DNA from: Apostichopus californicus
Taxonomy: Eukaryota > Echinodermata > Holothuroidea > Aspidochirotida > Stichopodidae
Length of the DNA: 37,782 bases
Direction: 5' to 3'
Assembly (NCBI GenBank): GCA_020650975.1
Contig: JAIPMN010009736.1
Span: 1,430-39,211 of the forward strand
A model generated the notes under the pieces. It was not told the origin of the DNA, searched no databases, and was given only the letters and a program-made list of their open reading frames with translations. Position numbers and translations under genes: made by a program. Positions 34,401-37,782 of this stretch are shown piece by piece; position 1 is the first letter of the stretch; each line of letters opens with the position of its first letter.

Positions 34401-35590
34401 TTGACTATCACGGCATGTGTAGCATAATTCACATAATTTTGTGAGAAGTGGACAGGGCATGGGGGCATGAAAGGCATCAAACATGACACCCTCAGATTTG
34501 GTTGCATCTTGTCACTGCGTTCCTATAAACAACATAGCTGTTGATCATGGAGTATAAGTCTTAGAGGGTCAGAAGCCACCCTTCTTACAGCAACATGCTA
34601 TGCTTACCCCAGGATGGGGGCGGGGGGGGGAGTGTTCAATCTGAGGGAGGGGGTGGGAGTACAGACTTTGTGGGGCAGTGAGACATGTGTGAACTGATAT
34701 GAAGGGGCAAGCTCATATTGACCTCTGTGACCCCCTCCCCCCTTTCAGCTTCACTGCCTGGGATTAATTACCAGTGTTAGCCATTCAACTTTTTCACAGT
34801 CCTGTATATTTATCTATATTTTGAACAATCTCTACATTTAGGGTGTTGGTGAGCCTCCTCTTTTCTTGGCATCGTCTGTGTACTTTGCTGTAAAAGATGC
34901 GATTTCATCAGCGAGGCTGGACGCACATCTGCCCGTAGAGTTTAGATTGGATTCACCAGCAATACCCGAAAGAATCCGACTGGCATGTCAAGATTCTATC
35001 CTTGGGGAGGTAAGCAGTAATTTGAACTGGTTGGTTGTTTTCTTCAAGTGAGTTAAATAATAGAACATGTGTGCCATAGGTTGCTGAATCTTATGCTTTC
35101 CCACTTGCCCATCTTGTGACTGGTTGTTTTAAGTTTGTGACTTAATTCTATTGAAAAAACCCAAAATATACAAGCATGCATTTGCTTTATTTATTTTTTT
35201 CAATTTTCTGGTTTGATACTAATTCTCTTTTTCAGCAAGGCCATATACTGGTTAGCTTTACCCATAGACACCTGGCAAAGACCCGTTAACTCCCACTCCC
35301 CCCCCCCCCCCCACTAACTTCTTTGTATTTCATTCTGATTACCATATTTTTCTGATTTATATCAGGGTTCAATATTATGTCATATTTTCTTCCCGAAGTC
35401 TTTAGCAAGTGCCTGCATTATTAGAGCGCAGTGCCTTCCCACAATCCATTGCTGTAGGAGTTTATAAAAAAATGTTCTTGCTTGTGTGCACATGTCCTCT
35501 TATAACTTTTCTCTCACAAGTTTTACCCCTTTTTTCTCCTTTCAGTTACCTGAAGAGGAGACAAGTAGCCCTTTCTTCCTCAGACCGTAA
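1420..35590 (+). CDS. XDH: Xanthine dehydrogenase / aldehyde oxidase family molybdo-flavoenzyme, 32 coding exons
   Basis: The family hydroxylates purines or aldehydes at a molybdenum centre and passes electrons through two [2Fe-2S] clusters to FAD and then NAD+ or O2; it is cytosolic. The 32 exons join in one frame to 1342 residues (human XDH is 1333). Visible: cluster ligands C49, C54, C57, C79 and C118, C121, C153, C155; FAD motif IGNTDVG near 267-273 and SVGGN at 356; Moco loop GGAFGGK at 808-814; Q780 and F927 (bovine Q767, F914); catalytic E1276 in GVGEPP (bovine E1261). Oddities: bovine E802 and R880 are A815 and T893, and C992 is R1005. The FAD domain resembles XDH while the pocket resembles AOX, so the symbol is a family-level guess. 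The start is the first in-frame ATG after a TGA at 1390, with G at -3 and +4. All introns are GT-AG. Confidence 0.93.
2206..2588 (+). mobile_element. Complete hAT-like MITE with 8-bp target duplication
   Basis: A 383-bp element with 14-bp terminal inverted repeats CATAGGCGTAGGAG / CTCCTACGCCTATG. It is flanked by a perfect 8-bp direct repeat CGCAAATA at 2198-2205 and 2589-2596, which is the hAT superfamily hallmark. It has no coding capacity, so it must have been mobilised in trans. Confidence 0.88.
2640..2780 (+). repeat. Diverged dispersed repeat, copy 1
   Basis: Contains GGAGCCTGGAGGGGTCAGAA and GCTGACCCT and is related to 3793-3912 in the same orientation. The two copies flank the integrase fragment, so they could be old long terminal repeats or simply two insertions. 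Confidence 0.45.
2990..3590 (-). pseudogene. Decayed Ty3/gypsy-type retrotransposon integrase fragment
   Basis: Read on the minus strand, three frames in turn give recognisable integrase pieces: a GWPND...[11 protein letters not shown] stretch (about 3480-3390), [10 protein letters not shown] (about 3370-3340), then the zinc-binding H-x3-H helix region H-Q-G-H-S-G-V-V...WWPLMDK (about 3340-3255). Remnants of the catalytic core follow down to about 2990 with stops. Frameshifts, one at a C run near 3371-3381, show it is dead. It lies in intron 1, antisense to the gene. Confidence 0.62.
3793..3912 (+). repeat. Diverged dispersed repeat, copy 2
   Basis: Shares the GGAGTCCGGAAGGGTCACAA and GCTGACCCTA core and the preceding GTCTTCCTT...CATATAG stretch with 2640-2780. 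Confidence 0.45.
3926..4089 (+). repeat. Two adjacent short tandem duplications
   Basis: A unit of about 46 bp beginning TCGCAGGCATATGACAGG occurs at 3926 and 3973. It is followed by two copies of a unit of about 41 bp beginning GTAATAATGG (4006 and 4047), each ending in CTAATATATCACA. Located in intron 1, 180 bases before exon 2. Confidence 0.6.
4272..4329 (+). CDS. Exon 2: Fe-S domain 1
   Basis: Residues 20-40, [17 protein letters not shown], aligning to ADPETTLLAYLRRKL of human XDH. Acceptor TTTCACAG; a second AG seven bases in would break the frame. Donor GTATCC, phase 1. Intron 2 (4330-5404) holds a three-copy 50-bp tandem repeat and is otherwise featureless. Confidence 0.88.
4575..4725 (+). 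repeat. Three-copy 50-bp tandem repeat with internal dyad
   Basis: Units at 4575-4625 (51 bp), 4626-4675 and 4676-4725, the last two identical. Each contains TTGGACTGT...ACAGTCAA, a near-palindrome that could form a short hairpin. The open frames across it only reflect the repeat. Confidence 0.9.
5405..5501 (+). CDS. Exon 3: three Fe-S cluster cysteines
   Basis: Residues 40-72. The [11 protein letters not shown] motif supplies C49, C54 and C57, three of the four ligands of the plant-ferredoxin-type cluster. Acceptor TGTTCAG, donor GTATCC, phase 2. Reading past the donor meets a stop at 5547. Intron 3 (5502-6328) holds only AT-rich sequence, including a TA-rich tract near 6106-6134. Confidence 0.93.
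6329..6434 (+). CDS. Exon 4: fourth cluster ligand and VTTIEGIG motif
   Basis: Residues 72-107. It reads [13 protein letters not shown] then [13 protein letters not shown], with C79 as the fourth ligand of cluster 1. A stronger-looking acceptor (TATTTGCAG) lies 39 bases inside the exon, but only the start at 6329 keeps the conserved N-x-C-L segment. Donor CAG|GTGAGA, phase 0. Intron 4 (6435-7580) has short CA (6738-6752) and GT (7314-7348) repeats and nothing else seen. Confidence 0.88.
7581..7769 (+). CDS. Exon 5: second [2Fe-2S] domain
   Basis: Residues 108-170. [10 protein letters not shown] and [11 protein letters not shown] give the four ligands C118, C121, C153 and C155 of the all-helical Fe-S domain. 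It is nearly identical in layout to human XDH. Acceptor TTGCAG, donor AAG|GTGTGG, phase 0. Intron 5 is only 116 bases. Confidence 0.97.
7886..7963 (+). CDS. Exon 6: Fe-S to FAD linker
   Basis: Residues 171-196, a poorly conserved, cysteine-containing linker ([13 protein letters not shown]), comparable to the GGCCGGDG...NCC stretch of mammalian XDH. Acceptor TATAG, donor AAG|GTGAAT, phase 0. Intron 6 (7964-8979) shows nothing recognisable. Confidence 0.88.
8980..9060 (+). CDS. Exon 7: linker, DPTQ-IFPPEL motif
   Basis: Residues 197-223. [22 protein letters not shown] matches the human stretch LFKPEEFTPLDPTQEPIFPPEL. Acceptor TCCACAG, donor ATG|GTTAGT, phase 0. Intron 7 is 242 bases. Confidence 0.96.
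9303..9453 (+). CDS. Exon 8: start of FAD domain
   Basis: Residues 224-274. It carries the conserved tryptophan segment RVKWLQP and the FAD-binding [10 protein letters not shown]. Donor G|GTAGGT, phase 1. Intron 8 (9454-10820) holds a GTT microsatellite and a G-run tract at 10592-10616. Confidence 0.95.
10038..10068 (+). repeat. GTT trinucleotide microsatellite
   Basis: About nine to ten uninterrupted TTG/GTT units in intron 8. Confidence 0.9.
10592..10616 (+). other. G-quadruplex candidate in intron 8
   Basis: Four G runs of 3, 5, 6 and 5 separated by single T residues on the coding strand. Such short loops favour a stable parallel quadruplex in DNA or nascent RNA. Confidence 0.6.
10821..10988 (+). 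CDS. Exon 9: FAD domain
   Basis: Residues 274-330. VEVKY...[14 protein letters not shown] and [12 protein letters not shown] match the FAD_binding_5 fold of XDH (SFGAACPLS in human). Acceptor CGAAAG, donor G|GTAGGT, phase 1. Intron 9 (10989-12702) holds a 408-bp inverted-repeat element (11050-11457) and a poly-A tract near 12131-12160. Confidence 0.95.
11050..11457 (+). mobile_element. 408-bp MITE with 17-bp terminal repeats and 6-bp target duplication
   Basis: Ends CAGACCTCAAATTTCAC and GTGAAATTTGAGGCCTG are inverted repeats with one mismatch. The hexamer CTAGCA directly abuts both ends (11044-11049 and 11458-11463). CAG...CTG termini suggest a hAT-type element with a short target site; the superfamily is not certain. 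No transposase is encoded. Intron 9. Confidence 0.75.
12703..12779 (+). CDS. Exon 10: FAD domain, WFAG-Q motif
   Basis: Residues 330-355. [14 protein letters not shown] matches QLRWFAGKQVKSVA of human XDH, where the Phe (bovine F337) packs near FAD/NAD. Acceptor TTTCTAG, donor GCT|GTAAGT, phase 0. Intron 10 (12780-13961) shows nothing recognisable. Confidence 0.96.
13962..14058 (+). CDS. Exon 11: FAD domain, SVGGNI-ASP-SDL motif
   Basis: Residues 356-388. [15 protein letters not shown] is the XDH-type FAD/NAD segment; vertebrate AOX has SLGGHIISRHPDSDL here. This is the clearest XDH-like signature. Acceptor TTTGTAG, donor G|GTAATA, phase 1. Intron 11 (14059-14519) is AT-rich without features. 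Confidence 0.97.
14520..14626 (+). CDS. Exon 12: FAD domain
   Basis: Residues 388-423. [19 protein letters not shown] then [11 protein letters not shown] matches the [23 protein letters not shown] region of XDH. Acceptor TTACTAG, donor AAG|GTATTA, phase 0. Intron 12 (14627-15674) shows nothing recognisable. Confidence 0.95.
15675..15859 (+). CDS. Exon 13: FAD domain C-terminal part
   Basis: Residues 424-485. [21 protein letters not shown] matches FSAFKQASRREDDIAKVTSGM of human XDH; the region is Pfam CO_deh_flav_C by comparison. Acceptor CCGACAG, donor GTAAGT, phase 2. Intron 13 (15860-17191) holds a G-run tract, a 57-bp tandem repeat and a SINE tail. Confidence 0.95.
16242..16264 (+). other. 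G-quadruplex candidate in intron 13
   Basis: G runs of 4, 6, 5 and 3 separated by A, A and CAT on the coding strand. Confidence 0.5.
16552..16715 (+). repeat. 57-bp tandem repeat, three diverged copies
   Basis: Units start at 16552, 16609 and 16666 with the core GTGTTGTTATTTCTGTTG followed by TTTTAAGAT. Open frames across it are repeat artefacts. Confidence 0.8.
16859..16955 (+). mobile_element. 5'-truncated SINE tail
   Basis: Begins TTGGTCAGCTTGGGGC, contains CGAGTTCCTGCTTGCAGGAGG and ends in a (ATAC)n tail. It matches the 3' part of the full SINE at 18516-18757 in the opposite orientation. Intron 13. Confidence 0.75.
17192..17357 (+). CDS. Exon 14: end of FAD domain
   Basis: Residues 485-540. 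[14 protein letters not shown] and GFFFKFYL match PDAPGGMVDFRCTL and SFFFKFYL of human XDH. Acceptor ATCTTAG, donor AAG|GTATGC, phase 0. Intron 14 (17358-17767) carries a degenerate run of GTCATGGAAAA-like words from about 17490 to 17680. Confidence 0.96.
17768..17866 (+). CDS. Exon 15: linker between FAD and Moco domains
   Basis: Residues 541-573. The ending STQLFQ matches ATLLFQ of human XDH. No cysteine is present where mammalian XDH has C535. A second acceptor (TTACAG) six bases downstream would remove two residues in frame. Donor CAG|GTTTGT, phase 0. Intron 15 (17867-19510) holds a 164-bp-offset duplication, a SINE and a hAT MITE. Confidence 0.92.
17907..18193 (+). repeat. Direct duplication, two copies of about 125 bp
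   Basis: 17907-18036 and 18071-18193 share CTAAATATCAGATTGAGTCA, TCTTTGTTATAGTC and TTGCATTTGCTTC at a 164-base offset. No coding content. Just after exon 15. Confidence 0.8.
18516..18757 (-). mobile_element. tRNA-derived SINE
   Basis: On the minus strand the head looks like a tRNA, with A box TAGCTCAGTGGTTAA (18734-18748) and B box GGTTCAAGTCA (18694-18704). An unrelated body follows, then the shared 3' domain with CTTGCAGGAGGATC and an (ATAC)n-like tail. The tRNA-like head is not a functional tRNA gene, because no acceptor-stem pairing is seen. Intron 15. Confidence 0.75.
19094..19461 (+). mobile_element. Charlie-like hAT MITE in intron 15
   Basis: Ends CTGGGGCGGGCAACCT and AGGTTGCCCACCCCTG, the well-known hAT terminal repeat, with the CGGCCCGCGGGCCACATGCGG subterminal block. 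Flanks CTTTAAGT (19086-19093) and TTTTAAGT (19462-19469) are an 8-bp target duplication with one change. Confidence 0.88.
19511..19628 (+). CDS. Exon 16: start of molybdenum-cofactor part
   Basis: Residues 574-613. [27 protein letters not shown] matches the family signature [25 protein letters not shown]. Acceptor TTTACAG, donor G|GTAAAA, phase 1. Intron 16 (19629-21798) is the longest after intron 1 and contains a 270-bp inverted-repeat element at 21470-21739; the rest shows nothing recognisable. Confidence 0.96.
21470..21739 (+). mobile_element. 270-bp inverted-repeat element, class unknown
   Basis: TGGTGGTTTAGTAAGAACA at the left and TGTTCCTAACAAACCACCA at the right are inverted repeats matching at 16 of 19 positions, with an interior made of A/T-rich words such as AAAATTTCAAGATT. 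No target duplication could be assigned. Intron 16, ends 59 bases before exon 17. Confidence 0.45.
21799..21850 (+). CDS. Exon 17: small Moco-domain exon
   Basis: Residues 613-630, [16 protein letters not shown], aligning to LSLRLVTSTRAHAKIKS in human XDH. Only 52 bases. Acceptor CTACTCAG, donor GTATGT, phase 2. Intron 17 is 213 bases. Confidence 0.93.
22064..22190 (+). CDS. Exon 18: Moco domain, a/b hammerhead
   Basis: Residues 630-672. [28 protein letters not shown] matches [28 protein letters not shown] of human XDH. Acceptor ATTATAG, donor AAG|GTAACT, phase 0. Intron 18 (22191-23000) contains a hAT MITE at 22374-22746. Confidence 0.96.
22374..22746 (+). mobile_element. Charlie-like hAT MITE in intron 18
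   Basis: Same family and orientation as 19094-19461, with terminal repeats CAGGGGTGGGCAACCT and AGGTTGCCCACCTCTG. The flanks (CTCTAAAG left; CAGTCTAA right) do not give a clean 8-bp duplication. Confidence 0.85.
23001..23120 (+). CDS. Exon 19: Moco domain
   Basis: Residues 673-712. [31 protein letters not shown] matches [31 protein letters not shown] of human XDH. Acceptor GATTTCAG, donor AAG|GTAGGT, phase 0. Intron 19 (23121-23713) shows nothing recognisable. Confidence 0.97.
23714..23935 (+). CDS. Exon 20: Moco domain with active-site Gln
   Basis: Residues 713-786. [15 protein letters not shown] and [11 protein letters not shown] match GEIYIGGQEHFYLET and FVSTQNTMKTQ. Q780 is the counterpart of bovine Q767, which hydrogen-bonds the Mo oxo group. 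Acceptor CTTTAG, donor CAG|GTTAGA, phase 0. Intron 20 (23936-24790) holds the hammerhead-like motif and a copy of a local repeat. Confidence 0.97.
24241..24283 (-). ncRNA. Hammerhead-ribozyme-like motif, probable Penelope-type element remnant
   Basis: The minus strand reads GCCT-CTGAAGA-A-GATCC-TGCTA-GGATC-GAAA-CGTC-AGGC. That is the CUGANGA and GAAA core, a 5-bp stem II, a 4-bp stem I and a UC cleavage position. Stem III is only the palindrome ACGT, so self-cleavage would need a dimer. An extra A precedes stem II. Penelope-like retroelements are known to carry such minimal hammerheads; activity here is inference. Confidence 0.45.
24566..24668 (+). repeat. Local dispersed repeat, copy 1
   Basis: CATTTAAGAATCAGG and ATTGTCAGATGAAATTC words are shared in the same order with 26138-26246. 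Upstream of exon 21. Confidence 0.65.
24791..24924 (+). CDS. Exon 21: Moco loop GGAFGGKA
   Basis: Residues 787-831. [10 protein letters not shown] contacts the cofactor. The next residue is A815 (GCC at 24875-24877) where XDH has the purine-binding Glu (bovine E802); vertebrate AOX has Val there and also uses GGAFGGK. Acceptor TTTCAAG, donor GTGAGT, phase 2. Intron 21 (24925-25703) shows nothing recognisable. Confidence 0.96.
25704..25878 (+). CDS. Exon 22: Moco domain, LDRHEDM and RHP-L-KYKVGF
   Basis: Residues 831-889. LDRHEDM...[14 protein letters not shown] matches LDRDEDM...GGRHPFLARYKVGF of human XDH. Acceptor GATCAG, donor TCT|GTAAGT, phase 0. Intron 22 (25879-26669) contains a decayed copy of the start of exon 23. 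Confidence 0.97.
26072..26121 (+). pseudogene. Decayed duplicate of the first ~50 bases of exon 23
   Basis: GGTTATGG...TTATTGAAGTTTAAGAATTC TTACAAGAT aligns to the start of exon 23 (26669-26715) at about three of four bases, with a 2-base gap. The preceding about 100 intron bases (from 25969) align as well to 26567 onward, so a block of about 150 bp was duplicated about 598 bp apart. The relic has lost the acceptor AG and has an early TAA, so it is not spliced as coding. Confidence 0.7.
26138..26246 (+). repeat. Local dispersed repeat, copy 2
   Basis: Matches 24566-24668 (CATTTAAGAATCAGGCAAG, AATTGTCAGATAAAATTC). It directly follows the exon 23 relic in intron 22. Confidence 0.65.
26670..26861 (+). 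CDS. Exon 23: substrate channel and FRAFGAPQ
   Basis: Residues 890-953. T893 (ACA at 26679-26681) stands at bovine R880, the second purine-binding residue. FRAFGAPQ (924-931) keeps F927 (bovine F914) but changes both glycines that flank the FG pair in XDH FRGFGGPQ to alanine. Acceptor ATACAG, donor AAG|GTCAGT, phase 0. Intron 23 (26862-28427) starts with a TTAA-flanked MITE only 11 bases after the exon; the rest is AT-rich. Confidence 0.97.
26877..27238 (+). mobile_element. TTAA-flanked MITE (piggyBac- or Kolobok-like)
   Basis: A 362-bp element bounded by TTAA at 26873-26876 and 27239-27242. Ends AGGCATTGAAGACTCGC and GCGAGTCTTCACACCCT are inverted repeats matching at 14 of 17 positions. No coding capacity. 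It begins 15 bases after the end of exon 23. Confidence 0.82.
28428..28573 (+). CDS. Exon 24: Moco domain
   Basis: Residues 954-1002. [28 protein letters not shown] matches [28 protein letters not shown] of human XDH. Acceptor TCTGCAG, donor GTAATG, phase 2. Intron 24 (28574-29079) shows nothing recognisable. Confidence 0.96.
29080..29167 (+). CDS. Exon 25: WKKRG segment and active-site Phe
   Basis: Residues 1002-1031. KDNRWKKRG has R1005 where mammalian XDH has C992. F1022 matches bovine F1009, but the next residue is Ile instead of Thr1010, and two extra residues sit between F1022 and FMNQ compared with FTVPFLNQ. Acceptor TTCACAG, donor CAG|GTTAGT, phase 0. Confidence 0.95.
29313..29537 (+). 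CDS. Exon 26: Moco domain, [14 protein letters not shown]
   Basis: Residues 1032-1106. [19 protein letters not shown] binds the cofactor; SGTAAST keeps the Ala pair (bovine A1078-A1079). Acceptor TTTCCAG, donor GTGAGC, phase 0. Intron 26 (29538-30912) holds a G-rich tract, a hairpin and a LINE 3' end. Confidence 0.97.
29604..29634 (+). other. G-quadruplex candidate in intron 26
   Basis: G runs of 3, 3, 5, 7 and 3 with loops of 1 to 5 bases on the coding strand. Confidence 0.5.
29703..29731. repeat. Perfect 13-bp inverted repeat with 3-base spacer
   Basis: ATATCTGACCCAA, GAT, TTGGGTCAGATAT. It sits immediately upstream of the LINE fragment. Confidence 0.9.
29736..30112 (+). mobile_element. 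LINE 3' end with reverse-transcriptase C-terminal remnant
   Basis: One frame over 29736-29921 reads R-T-N-V-L-F-S-V...GKFLLNNY...IWNNLPTGI...[10 protein letters not shown] then TGA, the usual C-terminal tail of non-LTR retrotransposon ORF2 (WN-LP...FK...K..L). One internal TAA breaks it. A T-rich 3' UTR follows, ending in CTGAACTGAAC. It is 5'-truncated, as LINE copies usually are. The clade cannot be fixed. Confidence 0.65.
30913..30987 (+). CDS. Exon 27: Moco domain
   Basis: Residues 1107-1131. [23 protein letters not shown] matches [23 protein letters not shown] of human XDH. Acceptor TCTCAG, donor TGG|GTAGGC, phase 0. Intron 27 (30988-31853) contains a diverged direct duplication (31389-31490 and 31561-31660). 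Confidence 0.96.
31389..31660 (+). repeat. Diverged direct duplication in intron 27
   Basis: 31389-31490 and 31561-31660 share TTCAATATGAA, CATGTTCAATC/CATTTTCAATC and GTCCTGAA-ACTGACT at about a 171-base offset. The 82-codon open frame over the second copy has no recognisable protein. Confidence 0.7.
31854..31906 (+). CDS. Exon 28: small Moco-domain exon
   Basis: Residues 1132-1149, [17 protein letters not shown], aligning to VTAAYMDTVSLSATGFY. Acceptor TCACAAG, donor AG|GTAAGT, phase 2. Intron 28 (31907-32570) has a C-rich tract at 32347-32366 and a small nested palindrome at 32302-32340. Confidence 0.93.
32571..32751 (+). CDS. Exon 29: [20 protein letters not shown]
   Basis: Residues 1149-1209. 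[24 protein letters not shown] and [10 protein letters not shown] are among the most conserved family motifs. Acceptor TCTCCAG, donor CAG|GTGAGA, phase 0. A minisatellite begins within ten bases of the donor in intron 29 (32752-34056). Confidence 0.98.
32762..33440 (+). repeat. ~100-bp minisatellite, three copies, split by a hAT insertion
   Basis: Copies at about 32762-32860, 33250-33349 and 33350-33440 share ATGTTATGGTGTGGTAGTGG and GCTGGTATCCCT. Copy 1 starts within ten bases of the exon 29 donor. The hAT MITE at 32868-33249 lies at the junction of copies 1 and 2. Confidence 0.88.
32868..33249 (+). mobile_element. hAT MITE with perfect 8-bp target duplication
   Basis: A 382-bp element with ends CAGTGGCGGAGC and GCTGCGCCACTG. 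The flanking repeat AGTAACAA occurs at 32860-32867 and 33250-33257. No coding capacity. Confidence 0.9.
34057..34245 (+). CDS. Exon 30: IEGAFMQG-G and YKIP motif
   Basis: Residues 1210-1272. [16 protein letters not shown] and [10 protein letters not shown] match VEGAFVQGLGLFTLEE and GPSTYKIPAF. Acceptor TTCTAAG, donor AAG|GTCAGA, phase 0. Intron 30 (34246-34841) contains G-rich tracts around 34614-34660. Confidence 0.97.
34842..35009 (+). CDS. Exon 31: catalytic glutamate GVGEPPLFL
   Basis: Residues 1273-1328. E1276 in GVGEPPLFL is the general base (bovine E1261); [16 protein letters not shown] matches FRLDSPATPEKIRNAC. Acceptor ATTTAG, donor GAG|GTAAGC, phase 0. Intron 31 (35010-35545) has a 15-base C run at 35298-35312. 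Confidence 0.97.
35546..35590 (+). CDS. Exon 32: C-terminal tail and stop
   Basis: Residues 1329-1342, [14 protein letters not shown], then TAA. It joins exon 31 in phase 0 after a good acceptor (CTCCTTTCAG). The tail is shorter than in human XDH (which ends PENCKPWSVRV), but a basic-proline end in the same register supports it. Confidence 0.8.
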   Translation, partial: LPEEETSSPFFLRP

Positions 35591-35925
35591 CCATGGTGAT
35601 TGATATACTACAGCTGCTGAGGTGGGGAAAAGTCTGGTGAAATTGAAATATACAAAACATATTGCATATAAAGCATAAGAACATGTCTGCATGTCATACT
35701 TTTAGTTCTTAAGAATATTTTGTAATAGACTTTGTAAATATAAGAAAATAGAAAACCTGCAAAAATGATTTGTTATTGTTGTTGGTTAGCTTCAGACTAG
35801 AGTGGATTGTATATATATCTCAATGGAGGAAAAATGTAGAAAGTTTTTTGTTGTTAATATGTGATGAACAGAACTTGAGCTAGAGTATTTGTATATAAAT
35901 GAAATAAAAATACATTAAACAGATT
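35591..35925 (+). other. Probable 3' untranslated region
   Basis: AT-rich sequence after the stop codon up to just past the first canonical poly(A) signal (AATAAA, 35903-35908). The cleavage site cannot be fixed from sequence; the UTR could extend to the later signals. Confidence 0.55.
35903..35908 (+). terminator. Poly(A) signal AATAAA
   Basis: Canonical hexamer 313 bases after the stop codon. Further AATAAA copies occur at 36096-36101 and 36360-36365, so longer transcripts are possible. Confidence 0.5.
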
Positions 35926-37236
35926 GAGACAAAACTTGAGGAAAACCAGAAATGAGGAAATTCACGGATGTTCATCGTGTAATGCTACCACTAATAGTAT
36001 TTGGCTCATTCCACAAAGAAAGTTGTATATAAACTAGACTATTTGAAAAAAGAAAATGGAGAGGTTACTGTTTTGAAAGTATGTATTAATTGAAGAATAA
36101 AAAGCTGTTAATTTGACACTGGAAGGTTAGGCGGGAATGTTGTGCCCTAAGTCAGTTCCGACTATCATCGCAAATTTTTCTTTCACTGGAAAAGTAAGCT
36201 CAAATTAAATTATTTCTAAAACCCATTACAGATTTGTACAAACATTAAGCAAAGTTAGAACATTTTTTCTCCAATTTGGACTTTTTCTTTTTGCATCAGT
36301 TTAAAAAAAAGAAGAAAAAAAGAGATTGACTTGTAAATAATTCACGGATTCAGTGCAATAATAAAGTGAGTTCTCAACTAGAAATTTCTTGGACAGAAAT
36401 AAGCTAGATTTGCAGAAATGTAAATAATGCATACTGCCAGGGATGAAATGTTTCATGTGACAATAATGTATATTAAGTCAAGTCTTGTTCACTGAAACCC
36501 GAAATGCAGTTTCCCTTTTTAGCTGTGGAATTTTTGAATGGCATGGCTACTTGACCAAATAGTTTTATTTATTTAAGGTTATGGGGAGGTATTTTCAAGT
36601 TTAAAACATTTGTCTATACAAGTACATAAACAGCAAAACCATGTATTTTAACATATTTATTCACCTATTATTATTATTATTTTAGTTTGATATTATCCTT
36701 GGTTATAACTACAGCATTAGTTACTCAGTTGTGTATTGTAAATATTGCCTACTTTTTAGTACTACTCTATTGTTATCATGCATTGTAACTGTTGGACAGC
36801 ACCAAATCCTTTTAATATAAAAGTCATTATGTACTTTTTATATCTTCAGGTTGACACCTAAACATATTTAAAATATAATATGTATGGATTTAAGAAATAT
36901 TAAAAATGTAAAATATTATATTTGATTTCGGATAATATCTTGCTTATGCATGTTGCATTTTCCCTAAATTTCTCTCAACGAAAAATTTGTAGTTTTCAGT
37001 ATATCTACATTTTCTTAAAAATAGTATAGCTATTTATAAGTTTGCACCATAAACCATTATTTATCTGTATTGAGTTTAATTAATGTGGAAAATCACTTTA
37101 TATGTTACTTTATCAAGTACACTATTGACAATCTACTGAAAGAATAACAAAATATTTTAATATTTCTGTAGAGTTGTACCATGTGGCAGTGTTGTAGTCA
37201 GATACTTTCGTATGAGTACCGAGTAGTGGAGGTTCC
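35926..37236. other. Downstream AT-rich sequence without recognised genes
   Basis: No coding frame, RNA gene or transposon end was seen. Two further AATAAA signals are present in its first 440 bases, so part may be 3' UTR. Confidence 0.5.
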
Positions 37237-37782
37237 AAGTACTTGAGATCCACAGTACTTAGTACCAGTGTCTGAGTACTTGAGATCCACAGTACTTAGT
37301 ACCAGTGTCTGAGTACTTGAGGTCCACAGTACTTAGTACCAGTGTCTGAGTACTTGAGGTCCACAGTACTTAGTACCAGTGTCTGAGTACTTGAGGTCCA
37401 CAGTACTAAGTACCAGTGTCCGAGTACTTGAGGTCCACAGTACTAAGTACCAGTGTCCTAGTACTTGAGGTCCACAGTACTAAGTACCTCTGTCCGAGTA
37501 CTTGAGGTCCATAGTACTAAGTACCAGTGTCTGAGTACTTGAGGTCCACAGTACTAAGTACCAGTGTCTGAGTACTTGAGGTCCACAGTACTAAGTGCCA
37601 GTGTCCTAGTACTTGAGGTCCACAGTACTAAGTACCTGTGTCCTAGTACTTGAGATCCACAGTACTTAGTACAAGTGTCTGAGTACTTGAGATCCACAGT
37701 ACTTAGTACCAGTGTCTGAGTACTTGAGGTCCACAGTACTTAGTACCAGTGTCTGAGTACTTGAGGTCCACAGTACTTAGTA
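37237..37782. repeat. 37-bp minisatellite reaching the window end
   Basis: About 14.8 copies of a 37-bp unit beginning AGTACTTGAGGTCCACAGTA, with the AGTACT palindrome twice per unit in most copies. The period is exact at 37 across all visible copies. 37 is not a multiple of three and no frame is conserved, so it is not coding. Confidence 0.95.

Noticed and set aside
37237-37782. A CRISPR or coding repeat-protein array
   Set aside because: The 37-bp units are head-to-tail with no spacers, and the period is not a multiple of three.

Overview
This window is a piece of an animal nuclear genome. It is AT-rich, has one gene split by GT-AG introns, and its introns are packed with small DNA transposons, a tRNA-derived SINE, a LINE fragment, a gypsy fragment and minisatellites. 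The protein and the repeat mix suggest a marine invertebrate, perhaps an echinoderm or another invertebrate deuterostome. That placement is inference; nothing here names the species.

The only gene I can support lies on the + strand from 1420 to 35590. It encodes a complete molybdo-flavoenzyme of the xanthine dehydrogenase / aldehyde oxidase (XDH/AOX) family. I traced 32 coding exons whose phases all agree, giving 1342 residues without a stop or frameshift. The order is the classic one: two [2Fe-2S] domains (exons 1-5), linker (6-7), FAD domain (8-14), second linker (15) and molybdenum-cofactor domains (16-32). The overall sequence, especially the FAD domain, is XDH-like. However, the two substrate-binding residues that define XDH (bovine Glu802 and Arg880) are Ala and Thr, and both cysteines of the mammalian dehydrogenase/oxidase disulfide switch are absent. 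The natural substrate may therefore not be xanthine.

Layout: 1-349 is the end of a hAT-like MITE; 350-1419 is 5' flank; 1420-1479 is exon 1; intron 1 carries an inverted second copy of that MITE (2206-2588), a decayed gypsy integrase (about 2990-3590) and short tandem repeats. Exons 2-32 follow, with elements in the introns: a TIR element at 11050-11457, SINE copies at 16859-16955 and 18516-18757, Charlie-like hAT MITEs at 19094-19461 and 22374-22746, an inverted-repeat element at 21470-21739, a hammerhead-ribozyme-like motif at 24241-24283, a decayed duplicate of the start of exon 23 near 26072, a TTAA-flanked MITE at 26877-27238, a LINE 3' end at 29736-30112, and a hAT MITE inserted in a minisatellite at 32868-33249. 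After the stop codon come poly(A) signals and about 1.3 kb of AT-rich DNA with no gene. A 37-bp minisatellite then runs off the right edge from 37237.

There is no operon-like or multi-gene system. The points of interest are the altered active site of the enzyme, a possible in-frame splice choice that would remove an Fe-S ligand, the exon relic, and the unusually traceable set of transposon insertions next to exons.
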